Part shown: positions 45,661 through 57,708 of the stretch, one piece after another
Layout of the letters: every line of letters starts with the position of its first letter
How positions within the stretch are numbered: the first letter of the stretch is position 1
Assembly (NCBI GenBank): GCA_023238725.1
Contig: CM041550.1
Span: forward strand, 22,378,586 to 22,442,585
From: Scortum barcoo
Taxonomy: Eukaryota; Chordata; Actinopteri; Centrarchiformes; Terapontidae
Direction: 5' to 3'
Length of the DNA: 64,000 nt
The notes under the pieces: model-generated
Told to the model about the DNA's origin: nothing
The model's input: the letters and a program-made list of their open reading frames with translations, nothing else
Database searches by the model: none
Program-made: the position numbers and the translations under genes

Positions 45661-46708
45661 TAATAGCCTTCCCATGTGCTTGATGCTGATTTGTCTACAA
45701 TGCTCTCAGAGAGCAATGGCAAATTGTGCATGGGCAAGAGTGTGACTTGTACCCAGTAATTGTTGTGGACAGTGTACACACACCCACAGAGGAGGTGGGG
45801 CATGGATTTTTGCAGACACTGTAAGTCAATTTCCAGTTAATAGACTGGTAGATTGTTTTAAAGAAATTACATGGTTTTACATTTCTAATGACTTACCAGT
45901 GCAGGGGTGATTCATCACTGATTTCCAAAATGGATGGGAGGCACTGGACATTTCCATTTATTTTAATGCCAAACAACATCAGCTTTAAATATTAATAATA
46001 TGGCCTGATGATTATTAAACATACAGATCATTGGGCTCAGACATGGTTCAAAGGTCTGTATATATAGTTTCCTACTCAGTTAGTCATGATCATCATTCTG
46101 GCTATCCAATACAAAATGAAGATTTCTTCCAACTTACACTGGGAATATTTCCGCTATGATTACATTGGTACTGTGCTTTTGGATTCTTCTCTTAAACGAG
46201 AAGCCTCACTTCATGGTTTATGTAGGTAAGGACAGAGACATAGCATGACAGTGACAAGTTTAGTAATCAGCAAACATTTGTTGATCCGAGAGTGGCATGG
46301 GAGAGAGGCATGTGTTTAAGCTTCAAGAATGCTAATTTTCCTCTTAGTCACACAGCGCGGATGTGTAATTCCAGTGTGTAATGGAATAAATTGCCGACTT
46401 GCCTAATGATGACAACGCTACAATTCGGGGCAGATGATCAATAACCGAAGTTAAACCAGGTGATGAATGCGATGGTCATTCATTAGCTTGTAGATTGGCT
46501 TAATTAATGATTGTTGTGTTAAATTCAAAAATCACTGTAAGGGAGAGTAACACTAGTGTACATTTGAGTTAAGATACATCTTGTGACTGCTTAACAATCT
46601 GAGATGACTTTATTAAACAGAAGCATAATCCTGTATCAAGCCTTACTAATCACCTATATTACAAAGTTTAATATAATGTGTTTTATGGGAGTATGAGTAT
46701 TTTTTTTT
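45661..46708. other. Unique non-coding sequence
   Basis: No gene. The block 46370-46530 has clustered homeodomain/SOX-like strings ('cttaattaatgattgttgtg' at 46499-46518). Confidence 0.45.
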
Positions 46709-46838
46709 TGGGTGGCTGTGGCTCAGAAGGTAGAGCTACCATTGGTGTGTGAGTGTGTGTGAATATCTGAAGGAGAAGCAAAATTGTAAAGCTCTGTCGT
46801 AGAAAAGTGTTATATAAATGCAGTCTATTTATTTAAAC
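46709..46838 (+). mobile_element. tRNA-derived SINE, internally deleted
   Basis: Starts 'gggtggctgtggctcagaag' with an A-box-like TGGCTCAGAAGG followed by TAGAGC, as in a tRNA-derived head. It then jumps to the body ('ggtgtgtgagtgtgtgtgaa') and ends with 'aagtgttatataaatgcag', the 3' segment of a common teleost repeat. The B box and the middle are missing, so it is a deletion derivative about 130 bp long, preceded by a T-run. Confidence 0.6.
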
Positions 46839-47026
46839 CATTTTTACTTCTAAAACATCACATTACCCTCTAATAGACCGCAAGCATGACTTGCACTCAA
46901 CACAGAATTTCAACAAAGGCATGCTGGGATGCAGTGAATCAACACCTGTCAGAACCACCTGAAGACAAGATGAAGAGATGAATAGGAACATAGCTTACAA
47001 GTTAAGCCACGCTGCATAACTTTAAG

Positions 47027-47054
47027 CACACACACACACACACACACACACACA
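47027..47054. repeat. (CA)14 microsatellite
   Basis: Fourteen perfect CA units, uninterrupted, likely polymorphic. Confidence 0.95.
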
Positions 47055-48239
47055 GATCACTTTATAATATCTGACAGTTAAATTACATTGAATGCATCCA
47101 TTTTCATATCAAATTGTTATGTTACACATAACAGATGACACTGACAAACACATGAGGATACGTGTGCAGCAGGTTGATAAGAAATAAAACATACAATAAA
47201 CATATAAAGAAATAGCAAGACTATGAATATGTTCACATTGTTAATTGAATCTAACCTTGAGACATACTATGTAGTACTGTATTAAAGTGAAATTAATTTG
47301 AATTTCTTTTAACTTCAAGTCTTTTTACCATTACTGTTACAAGTAGTTAGAGCTAAAAGAAGAACAGTCCCCCGACATGCATAATTTTTCCTTTGGATCT
47401 GTGTGGGCTACGGGGCCAACGCGATCACTTGTCTAACATCCATTGAGGAAAGGTGAAAAAAAGAGACATGCAACGTTCAAACCTGGTGGGGAAGGTGATA
47501 AGGCTGTTTACCAATGTTCAGCCCATAGAGGGTATTTACATAAGCCCAGAGGCACATGAAAGCTGGCCAGCTGTGCCTGCACTGAGGCTCTTACTGTGTC
47601 TTTTTGGCTGGAGACAGACAGTAATACGGTGTGCCTCGAACACTCTCCAGTATAATCTCCCCTGCCAAATGGTACAGAGTATAAACAACCCCCTGTGACC
47701 AATGACTCTCGTTCATGGGGTTTCCAAAGTGGTGAATGAGAAAATACTTTGTGCAGCAGAAAAAAATGCACTGGATTTTGCTTTTTGTGTGCTGAATTTT
47801 CTTTGGACTACAACTATACATGCATGCAAGTGATGTTATTCTCAAAATGAAAAAAAAAGAAAGAAAAAGAAAATTACGGTACCCCAGTTGATACCACTAA
47901 TCATTGTGTGTATGAGAATGGGATGAACCAAATGCATGCACCGCCTGAAGATCACCCTCTGATGATTAAGCGTGTTGCATGTTTGTTGTGCCCTCATTTT
48001 CTGAGATCCTTTGAAGATGCACCACGCTTTGCAAATCGTATTATCGAGTCTGTGCAATACGTCCATCAACATCATCACATGACTTGTTGAGCTTGCTTCT
48101 CGGCCTACTGCTTTACATCCTGAAAATGTGATAAGAACCAAAGGTGAAGGGTGGCAGACAATACAAAGATAAAAAGATTATTCCACGCATGAAAGATAAA
48201 ACATGTTTCAGGTGTAGGCATGTAAAATACACTACAATC
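47055..48239. other. Unique non-coding sequence
   Basis: The block 47380-47720 is repeat-free and CNE-like; open frames on both strands there overlap and lack domains. A-rich run 47848-47872. The pair of opposite frames around 47842-48141 are shadows of each other. Confidence 0.45.
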
Positions 48240-48485
48240 TGTTGGATAGATAGATTATTCTGTTTATTTATATTTATCTACTAGCTCAAATTTGCTTATT
48301 CTATCTTGTTTATTTTGTACTATTCTACTTTTTTCATACTTATACTTATTCTACTTTTTATACTTATTCTACTTCTTATATCCTTTACTTATTGGGCTTG
48401 CACCGGGACCAGGGTAACTAATCTCGTTCCAACCCATGTTTAACTTGTGTTGGAATAACAACAATAAAGAATCCTTGAATCCTTG
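48240..48485 (+). mobile_element. LINE 3' UTR and tail
   Basis: A pyrimidine-rich run of 'ttattctactttttatact' repeats is followed by 'ttgggcttgcaccgggacca', 'ctaatctcgttccaacccat' and 'acaacaataaagaatccttg', ending in two units of GAATCCTT. This is the typical 3' end of an L2-like LINE, with an AATAAA followed by its short tandem tail. The coding part is absent. Confidence 0.65.
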
Positions 48486-51400
48486 TTGTGGCACTTGCTT
48501 GAATATGGAGCCCAATATTAGGGGTTCATACATCATCACGCCAAATTTGAGAAAGCTGCCCACCTCCTCGTGGAACAAAATACCAGACTTAAACAGGGGA
48601 GAATTCTGCTGGTTTCCCTCTTCCACCTGCCTGTCTAGTTTATCTTTCATATATTAGCAGACCATAATGGGATCAGTTTATTCCAGCAATCAGCTATTTT
48701 GTTTGACTTACTGACCCAGCAGGTCTTATTGACATTTCACTCAGGAGAGTGTGTCTACTGCAGAGACATTCAATTTAATAATCTGTAAAATGGTTCAAAT
48801 TAAGGGCCTGTCTGCTGTAGCACATATCCTGGGGGACAGAAAGTTCGGCCTCGGTGGTCTTTAGCAGCTCACACTATTAACTTGGTCAGTGGTGTGTTAG
48901 TTGTCTAGTAACAGCCAACACACTCTACCAAAGCCTGGTCTGTGGTGAGGAATAGGCTTCGTAACCGACAAGCATGGACTGTGATGTCATCCAGCGACAT
49001 TTTGGCTCCAGCCACTTGCCGTAGCAGTTGGAGATAACACTTCATTGTCGCTGGTCTGTACAGCATTCCCTCGCCTGATGGATTCCATGTTACAACAAGA
49101 TTGCTAATTTAGTATTTCAGCCCCTTCAGTGCAGTATCGCTTTAATGACGTATCTCACCATAGCCAAAGACACTGGTGCTTGCTTGTGTTGTCGACCAAC
49201 TCCCTAATAAAGTGACTGTTACCCAATCAGCAATTAAGGCAACACTCTGATTGAGCTATTTCCATCACTGCTTTGATTAACACCAGCATCCTTTGCATGA
49301 CAATTATAAGCATTCGTTAACCCCCCCCATACACTTTATAAGTATAATGTGTCTGTGTGACATTGTAAATACAATTAATACAATGTCTCATGTGGCCTCA
49401 TTTACTCGGATATCAAAGTGCTAGCTGCCAGACTTTTTATAGCTGACGAGCTCTGATTGGCATCCCACTGAATCACCTATGTAACCGTGTTTTTAGCTAT
49501 AACACTGACACTGTCCATTAGACACTTGCTGTACATTATTTGCCTTCCCACTGAATGCAATTATTGTCAGTTTAGTTAAGAACATAATCACACTAATCAT
49601 AGCAAACCCTGGTGTTTACAGGGTGTCTGTTTAACATGGATTCACGTCAGAAAAGATATATATTTTACAGTCACAATCCTCTGCCACCCTAAAGGTGCGG
49701 TCTAACTAGTGCAAGAAGGTTCTGGAAATTATGGTTTGTCCGTCAGAGTGCATTTTGCATTCTTCAAACACAAGGGGGACCTTAAAAGACAAGGCTGGTG
49801 ATATTCCATATTTTCCTTATTACCAACAAATCCCCCAAAAAGACAAATAAAAAACAAAGAATTAATTTTACAAACAATTACTGTCTGTGTATTCAACACC
49901 TGTTATATATTATTACTCTGTGCCATAAAGCGCCATTATTGTCCAAAAAAAAAAAAAAAGAAAATCAAAGAGTCACACGCTACACTTGGTGACAGGGGAG
50001 ATATACACCATCCTGCTCTCTGTTCCATAAAACATTTGATTTATAGTTTGTAAGTAGCAATTAAAAACTATTTTAACTTACCATTTTGTGGCTGACATGG
50101 TCGTGATTTCAATCCCATTGATGTTCATTTCATTTTGCGTTTTATCAGTAAATGATTATTCATCCAGTAAAACTTTCTCCTAAATCAAAACCTTCAATAC
50201 ATCCTCAACAGTAAACAGGATTATTGCCAGAGGCATGGAAGTAAGGTGTTTCCAGGTGGAAGAAAGGGGAGGTGGAGGCCTGGGAATAGAAAGAAAAACT
50301 CTTGATTGCAAAACTAAACTGTGAAGGAGGTCTTGTCCAAGATGAGACAGCTGACTGGGTGTAAGGTTTTAAGCCAAGTGAAGGGGAAAAGGACAGGTTA
50401 AATGAGTTTAGTGTGTATTTCAACAGGTTTTGCATGAGGGGGACTAGGCCAGCAGCCTCATCACCCTGCTCAACCAGCCAAGCAGAGTACACTTCTCCCC
50501 GGCTGACAGTTCAGCTGTAGCACAGAAAATCCCAAGAATGTGAACACGACAGCCTCAGTGGCAAACCCAGCTCAATCTCAACCTCACAGACCTGTCAGAA
50601 AACCTCCCCTTCACCCAAGTGTCTGTGTTACTGTCACCATGTGAGAAGGGTGCTGGGGAAACATCACACACAGTCGCTGTTATTGCCCAGTCAGACCTAA
50701 AAGGGACATTGCAAAATTCATTTGTGGGTCACGGTGCTGCTGGAGGGTGGGTGACGTAGTGATCAGGCAGCACCTCTTTTACAGGGTTAGGGTGAAGGAC
50801 TCCCCAGGTCTCTGTTTGCTCAAATGTCAACACTAAAGTGGTTTGTATCGTGTGTCAAAGTTCACCAAAGCTGAACTCTGTGTGAGTGTGAGAGCTCAGC
50901 GCGGAAGGGAAGCAAATTGTCATCTTGCACCTGTCCCATTGAAATGTAATGATTTTGATCAGAAAGTGCTGGTGTGACAGGGCCCTCAGAATCTGAAAAC
51001 GTCAGCCCTGGGTCTATGAAACCATGTGTAACCCAGTTATCTCAGGCCATCTACCTGTTTAATTAACTCCTTTTCAGTTTCCTCCTGATCCTGCTACAGC
51101 AGACCATACCACAGGCAGAATGTAAATGTTGTCCTGTCCTTAAAAGATAGACAGTTTGCATGCAGTCTATTCCTTGTTATCATGCTCTCAACTCCCTCTG
51201 TCTGTCTCATCAGTCTGAGACAGATGGTGGCTAACACCTACGGCACTCAGATATTAGTGTATTAGCCGAGTCAATTTTTGAATAATAAAAATGATTTGTA
51301 ATGGAAATACTTCTTAATTTCCTTGTTTGACTTAGCTTATAAAACTATATTGACGAGTCACAGTAGTTCACTGTATATCCACAATGTTTTATTTAGCTTA

Positions 51401-51612
51401 CCGCCTGAGTGGACTGTCTCACTCTTATAGGAATGGAAATTATTTAACAAGCAATGCTAGTTTTTTAATTACAGGATCAATTACACAGCCTGTACTCACA
51501 GCATCAAATTACATTCTTGTTATTGAAAAAGAGCAGTTGCAGAGGTCTTTTCTAAAATGCAGGGGACCAGAACCAGAGCAGCTACACTTAAAGTTAATTT
51601 TGTTTCTTGCAG
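48486..51612. other. Unique non-coding sequence
   Basis: No supported gene. CNE-like blocks at about 48690-48960 and 49030-49330. A C-run is at 49321-49328 and an A-run at 49947-49960. Frames at 50205-50492 (minus) and 51384-51644 (plus) show no domain. Confidence 0.45.
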
Positions 51613-51675
51613 AGCCACTGCAAATGGGAGACTTCATTGTATAGCTGTGCGCTTAAACTGCCACCAACTTTGCTG
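51613..51675 (+). other. Candidate 63-nt exon
   Basis: Acceptor TTTTGTTTCTTGCAG (ending 51612) and a full-consensus donor CTG|GTAAGTGA (from 51676) enclose 63 nt, 21 codons. The first phase is open (SHCKWETSLY through LPPTLL), as is one other; the third has a stop. The AG-free zone upstream is short (about 18 nt). Decoy pairs of this quality occur by chance in long introns. Confidence 0.2.
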
Positions 51676-51847
51676 GTAAGTGATGCCAATTTGGCATGCT
51701 TTATGTATTGTCATGTGCACATTTACTTGCGTAATTCCCTTTCAAAGAACTTAAACAAAGAGACTAAGTTCAGCTGTAAGCAGACAGTTGAAGCCTGCAT
51801 ACACAGGTGCCCCTTCCTTTGGCTGCAGATTTATATAGAAACCCATG

Positions 51848-51926
51848 AGAAGAAGAAGCAGAAGAAGAAGAAGAAGAAAGAAGAAGAAGAAGAAGAAGAA
51901 GAAGAAGAAGAAGAAGCAGAAGAAGC
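51848..51926. repeat. (GAA)n tract, SINE tail
   Basis: About 26 GAA-type units with a few interruptions (GCA, AAAG). Located exactly at the 3' end of the minus-strand SINE, where it reads (CTT)n. It encodes an artefactual poly-Glu run in the 157-codon frame 51607-52080. Confidence 0.9.
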
Positions 51927-52235
51927 TTTATTAGTCCCTAGTTATTTATTAGTCCCTCAATGGGGAAATTTACATTTATACTCTGTTGTTTTTACATTTT
52001 TACATATACATATAGGAATACACACACATGCACATGCAAGCTGGCGGAGAGATGCCAGAGTGAGGGGGCTACCCTCTTGAGGTGCCCCAGGCAGGTTGGG
52101 GTTTGATGCCTTGCTCACGGGCACCTCAGCAGTGCTCAGGAGGTGGACTGGTAGTCTTCACCTCCATGAAGACTGGTCCGTGGGGGACTTGAACCGGCGA
52201 CCCTCTGGTTCCCAAGCCAAGTCCCCACAGACTAA
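51927..52235 (-). mobile_element. tRNA-derived SINE
   Basis: On the minus strand the 5' head reads 'ggggacttggcttgggaacc' and then a perfect B box, GGTTCAAGTCC (plus 52185-52195). A body with 'tgaggtgcccgtgagcaagg' follows, and the 3' segment 'aatttccccattgagggact' with 'aataaagcttcttc' leads into the CTT tail. That 3' end has the form of an L2-type LINE end, as expected when a SINE borrows LINE machinery. It appears nearly full length (about 310 bp) and moderately diverged. Confidence 0.7.
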
Positions 52236-52239
52236 ACTG

Positions 52240-55200
52240 ACACTATTTCAAGTCTTATATTTTATATCCTGTACATTTTGGTTTATTCATGTTATTTCCA
52301 CAGTGCTCATCTGGAGTTACTGCTTCTGTTCTGACACTTGTAATCTCTTGTAAGCTCATGTTATATTGTATGTAACACTTTTCATACATTTGTAGTCTGT
52401 ATTTTCTAAAGCTTAAATTTATCATTTGCTGTAGCTTTACAAATTTAGTTAGAAGCTGTGACAAAAATAAATTAAAAAAATGCTCAAGCTCAATAAGAAA
52501 ACATAACAGTTCAGCAGCAGTTCTGTCACTCATCCACATTCTGTAGTCCCACACATTTATATAGTGCATGCTGCCATTATTATGGGGGAAAAAGCACCTG
52601 TGAGGACAGGTTACATTCAGCTGGGCATTCGATCTTCCCTTTCCTAATAAACTATAGTCTGCTGTTATGATAGTCACCGTCCCATGTGGGTGCTCAATGC
52701 CTTGCCTGTGGTGCGGGTCAGCAAAATAGTCAACGATGGCTGTGGCCCTCTCTCTGTGGGGAGTTGAACTTTCCCACTGACACAGCAACCCTGATTTTCT
52801 CCTCACGGAAGAGTTGAACTCCATTTGCTTCCTGAGTAATTACACTCATTACCTTTCCTGCTAGCTACAGAATGTGTGTTGGGGGGATGTTTTGCTGCTC
52901 AATAAGCCAGAGATATTGAGGCTCTGGATCTAAAGCGGAATCAACAGAATGTAATGCAGAGCTACTGAGGTAGCTTGTTTCATTACCACAGAATAAAATG
53001 AAATCAGGGCCGTGGTTCTATTTTTGCTCCCAAAGGGTTATTTTTCCATATAAAATAGCCATAGTGCACTGGTCAGGTGTGATACATTTGAAAACCCTGT
53101 TTCTGAATCATACTAATAAACAGGATTCTTAGAGGCTGACTCAGGTCTTGGCAAATTCAGGCTCCAAAATATCCTTTCCCTCTCCACAGGATGGATAAAG
53201 TTTCAGATTCAGTAGTACCAACACAGTAAGGGACTAACATAAATATTTGAAGTCAACTACCTAAGAGTATTTACTTATGTCATTCACCATTTTCATCACC
53301 ATTTCCCATTAAATGACCAGTGGGGAATATTCAGCTGGCAAAAGGGACTGAAGTGAAGCAATAAATTTCTCTTCCTGTCAGTACCCATGTTACCGTGGCT
53401 AATGCCTGACAGCCTCAGGGCCAAGAGCAAGCCGTGTTACACAAGCACTCTGCCATGGAGAGAGCTGCTTTATTATACTGCAAGCAGCAGGGAGAGAGGG
53501 AGACACAGGAGGAGTATAGATTTATATTCTGTACATTGTTATTAGTGAACACAGATGGGGCTCTCCCTATAGGAGGGTAGAAATTGGAATAAATTTCTCC
53601 ATCTGTAGTGGATCTTTCATCTGTGAGCTTCCTCTCCCTTATCACAGCTGTCTTTGTGGTATACCTGCAGTATCTGTTATGTTGTTAGTGGGTTTGCCCT
53701 GTGTGGTCTTGTCTCCTTTCACTGACATCTTCCTTTCATCATTCTGAATTTCACCTTTCTCATTTTTCCGTTCATCCATCAGCGCCTGTTCCATTCATTT
53801 CTGATTTATCGCCCTCTTTATGCCTGTTTTCACATGGTGGTATGAATGTATCATCTGAGATGGGTATATTAATACCCATGGAGATCAATAAGCACATTCC
53901 TGTTGTATTTACAGGTGTGAAAATGCAGTTATTGACTCTTCAAACTTGTGAATCTGAACTTTGTTATTCACAAAGAGAAGGACTCTAAAGTATTTTATTA
54001 TAATGTTATCAGGGATTTATACAGCCTGAGCAAAGGGCAGAGTTAAATCTTGAAAGATATTTATCAAAAAGTTCTAATACGAGAAACAAACACTGGCTGA
54101 TAACATCTTTGGCAGCTTTCATGAAACACTTGATAAAAGTACAGCCAAGGTACAAGGCAGGTTAGACACTGAGGGGGCAAACCCCCCTGCTCCCTGGCAG
54201 TTTTCATCCAGAGTCAATAGATGGATCTCACTGTCTCACTCTTCGCCCCGTCAGACAAATGACAAACGTTGCCAGTTCAATCAGGCCTAACCTGGCCTAT
54301 GGCAAACAAGCGACCTCATGCAGCGCAAATATTGGATAAATTCCATGTTATTGACACAGTAGGCAGGTTATCAAGATCTGTTTACTTGGACTACCGGCAC
54401 AGTGACAGAATATCTGGTGGAAAACAATGAAGTTTTGTTGCAACAACTCTATCTCTTTTTTTAAATTTATGCTGAGAGTATACATACACTCCTCCACTTT
54501 GACCCAGCTTCAATTGATGTTGACACTCTTCGCCTAATGTTTGGCTGACAAATGCAGAAAATGTATTAAAAAGCATACATTTTGTCAGTTTAAGATCAAT
54601 TTAAAAACTTTAAATGCCAGACACCACACAATGGATTTAGAAAGTAAATTGACCCTTCACTAAGCCTCGTCCCCTCAATTATTATTGCTATGCCTGTCAA
54701 GTTTTCCATTCTAGCACGGCACATATGCAGTTTACAATAGTAGTGGCAGATTTTCCACTAAAATCCTTGGTAATTGTTTTATCTGTGTGCTCACAGACCA
54801 AAGCAGCTCCTCATTTCTGGCTGGTGACAAACTGTCACTTTTTTTTTTAAACTAGCAAGCTAATTAAAGCTAACTCTGTGTTTGTTGGAAACACTGTCTT
54901 AGTGTTAAAATAGGAAACCTGCAAAGGGGTTGTAAATATGCACTTAATCACCAGCTGATGATCCACATGGAAATAAAAAGCATTGTTCTTGTATTGTTGG
55001 GTAGCTTGTTCACCCCATTGGAGTATAGTACTTTAAGGAAAATGAATGACATAATTGACATTTTTGGTGATTATAAAAAAAATATACTTAGGCACAAGCA
55101 ACGCATTGATAAAGTATATCTTTAGATTGTTTTTTAAAAGTAAAAAAAGATAATGCTCCTTGGCTTTGGAATAGCAGCTCTACTGTAGGTAGAAAACTTG

Positions 55201-55547
55201 TTAATCCACTATAAACAATTTAGTCCATTTCTTGCTTTGGAAATGTGAAAAAGAAGACATGACCTTCCAAATTGTTAGTTACCAAGTACCCCTCTCACTG
55301 CTGCCCAGTGTGCTTGATAAGCCTGTTGTGCCTAGTTCAGATCAAGTTTATTTGGGCCTGATACAAAGTCAGATCTGATACTAATACTAACCTAAATATG
55401 GACACACCTTTTGTTTTTTAATCCAAATAATGAAGGTCCTGGTTGAAAAATATTAAGTTTATAAAGTCATATTAAATAATGGTTTAACTTGGAGGACTAA
55501 CCTGACACAATGAGCAAGAGAGAAGCTGTTTCAAATGTTGAGAAAAC
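52240..55547. other. Unique sequence; unexplained 189-codon frame
   Basis: Holds a minus-strand open frame 52255-52824 (189 codons, start MEFNSSVRRK, end NKPKCTGYKI). It is the longest frame outside the Tc1 element. I recognise no domain, signal peptide or repeat in it; the middle has a short hydrophobic/aromatic piece (LLCFLIELEHFFNLFL). There is no promoter or splice evidence, so it is not called as a gene. The rest is AT-rich unique sequence, including the CNE-like block 53380-53660. Confidence 0.4.
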
Positions 55548-55640
55548 GAGTCAAGTCAAGTCAGTTTTATTTATACAGCCCAGTATCACAAATCACAATG
55601 TATGGGACAATCTCTCTAATCATAGTGTGACATTGATGCC
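55548..55640 (-). repeat. SINE/LINE-type 3' end fragment
   Basis: 'gagtcaagtcaagtcagttt' then 'atttatacagcccagtatca' and 'caaatcacaatgtatgggac'. On the minus strand this ends with AAATAAAACTGACTTGACTTG, the tail of a common teleost dispersed repeat. Only the 3' end is present. Confidence 0.5.
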
Positions 55641-57054
55641 CAAAATCAATATGCGTAATTATTCTGGCTCTATGATGACCCAATGACTGGTTAGATCAGG
55701 AGTAATGTTGTTCCTTTTTAGAAATGGAGTTTCATAAGATTGACTACTCATGATTAGCTGAACAATGGCATGGATTTTTTTTTGTGCTGAGAGAATAAGA
55801 TAAGTAGCTAAATCAATGAAAGGCCTGTAAGAGGGCTATTATTACAATGTGTGCATGTATTGATTCTGTCAGTCACAGCTAAACAGTGGTTATTCAAGGA
55901 ACACCAGCATGTGAAGATTTTGCTCAATGCCCATTCACCCAAAATATTCAAGCATGTCTTTTTCTTTATGTGGGTTGGAGTGCTCCCTGTGTCAGGGACA
56001 AAGACAGTCATGCACATGCTATCACTTACGTCTGCTGTTTCCACTCCATTAGCTACGTGGCACATGTGCTGCCTCTTTCTTCTTGTTGACAAATGTAGAA
56101 TACCTTTACCAGAATTTAAAGCAGACTCTTTTTGAAGCCTGTATTGGATGTGACACATTTGGAAAGACACTCTTCAGAGGGTTTTTGTGTGAGCCCGCAA
56201 CCAACATCTAAGAACTCGCATTTAAAAAGAGTGGGACCCTATTGGCAGCCCCACTCTATTCTCATCTACCCCTGTGTTTTTCTCTCTCTATTTCCCTACA
56301 TATATTCATTTCCCCATTATGCCATCCATCCTCCCATTTTCTCTCATCCTTTTCCCCTTTTGTCCCTCCCCTGCCATTCATTACTGTTCTCTGTGACACG
56401 TACCTGGTGGCAGCCTCTCATCCTCTATTCCACTGGGAGAAAGGTAAAGCAACAAAGCACAGCATGGTGGGAGCTGCATTTCTGTGTGTGCTCATTCGTT
56501 CACATTTAATCATCCACAATGGCAGTGACCATCATTCCCAATTTCCTCATCCACTGGACTGACACTACAGGGATAGTAGAGCTGTAGCTTTATGCATGCT
56601 GCTAAAAATATTAAAAGACAACAATGCCTTTCACTCTCTCGCGTCTTCCTTCCCCAGCTGCAGTTGCATTGTAGAGAAAATTGATTTTCTGTTATTATAA
56701 CAGAGAAATAAATAAATCCCATAGTAACACTTGAGTTGCTCCACCAACGTTATAAGAGAATCAGATTCTGAAGCCGCACACTTTGCAAATGTCCACACAG
56801 CCACATTGTTAATTAATTAGCTTTACTATATGTTAACTGATGAAAGGAGAGAATGCTATTTTAGTTAAGTTGATAAAAGACTTATGTGAGGTTTATAGTG
56901 TAGTACTTTTGTAATTCTTATGTTAAATTGATTAAAAAAAATCCTTAGATTAGATGGCATTGGGTTGAAATGCATTCTCCTTAGCTTGGCATTTTGTTGA
57001 TTGTGTTTGTGGATGGGAAGAATTTGTTTGAATTTGTTGATTTTTAGCTATGGA
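55641..57054. other. Unique non-coding sequence
   Basis: Overlapping frames on both strands at 55808-56562 (up to 125 codons) show only low-complexity hydrophobic/Pro/Ser content from a pyrimidine-rich block (56270-56400). No gene supported. Confidence 0.45.
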
Positions 57055-57130
57055 AGCGATCCCCTAACTTCCTGTAGTGTCACCATGAGGATAACATTGT
57101 GGGTTTGAGTGAAATGTCTTATCATTGATA
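57055..57130 (-). repeat. Dispersed fish repeat, copy F fragment
   Basis: Minus-strand fragment with 'tagtgtcaccatgaggataa' and 'gtgggtttgagtgaaatgtc', the reverse of 'accacaaatgtcaacc' and nearby modules in copies C and E. Confidence 0.5.
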
Positions 57131-57451
57131 CTTTACTATCAACTTTATTAAGTTTAACAAACTATCAACATATATGTGTGTATTGCAACAATTGCAAGTA
57201 AAGTTCATTTTTTATGAATACATTGTTAAGTATATATTATTTGAGCAAGATTGTGATTTAGCCCAAAATCTCTTCACGTAGAGTGGAAAAAAAAGTTCCC
57301 TTTAAAAAAAAAAATGGTTGGAATGTTGAGGGTGAAATATTTCAAGGACTCCACTTGACCTGGATATTAAAAGAATATCACCCATGAGACTTGAGACACA
57401 AAAGACCTTTATGACTTTGTTGGCTTGTGTTACTTTTTGAGTGATTACCTA

Positions 57452-57708
57452 TTTAAAGGAACAATGTGTAGGATATAAGGAGCTGGTCCTCTTCAGAGTC
57501 CACCATGTTGCATTGCCATGTTTTTGCAGTAGCCCAGAACAGACAAACACTGGATTTAGAGAGGGCTTTTTGCATTTTTACTTGCAACTTAGGACGACCA
57601 TGGGTTCATGCTTGGAACGGGAGGGGTGATGGAAGGGGTATTCAGCTTTGTGGAATCTGCAACCTCACCACTAGATGCCACTAAATCTTGCACACTTACA
57701 CATTTAAA
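57452..57708. mobile_element. MITE-like repeat (TTTAAAGGAACA ends)
   Basis: About 257 bp. The left end is 'tttaaaggaacaatgtgtag' and the right end, reverse complemented, is 'tttaaatgtgtaagtgtgca': imperfect inverted repeats sharing TTTAAA and GTGT motifs. The interior has 'gtccaccatgttgcattgcc', 'agcccagaacagacaaacac' and 'cctcaccactagatgccact', the body of a family widespread in percomorph fish. Non-coding and diverged. The transposon superfamily is uncertain (no clear target duplication). Confidence 0.6.

Noticed and set aside
12181..47054. Short tandem arrays checked as CRISPR-like repeats
   Set aside because: Units are contiguous microsatellites or LINE tails, with no regular spacers, in an animal genome.
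51607..52080. 157-codon frame with a long poly-Glu run
   Set aside because: The Glu run is translation of the GAA tract at the tail of an antisense SINE.
52185..52195. Perfect tRNA B box suggesting a tRNA gene
   Set aside because: The head lacks a foldable cloverleaf and continues into a SINE body with a LINE-type tail.
55808..56562. Set of overlapping frames up to 125 codons on both strands
   Set aside because: Mutual shadows over a pyrimidine-rich block; no protein features.
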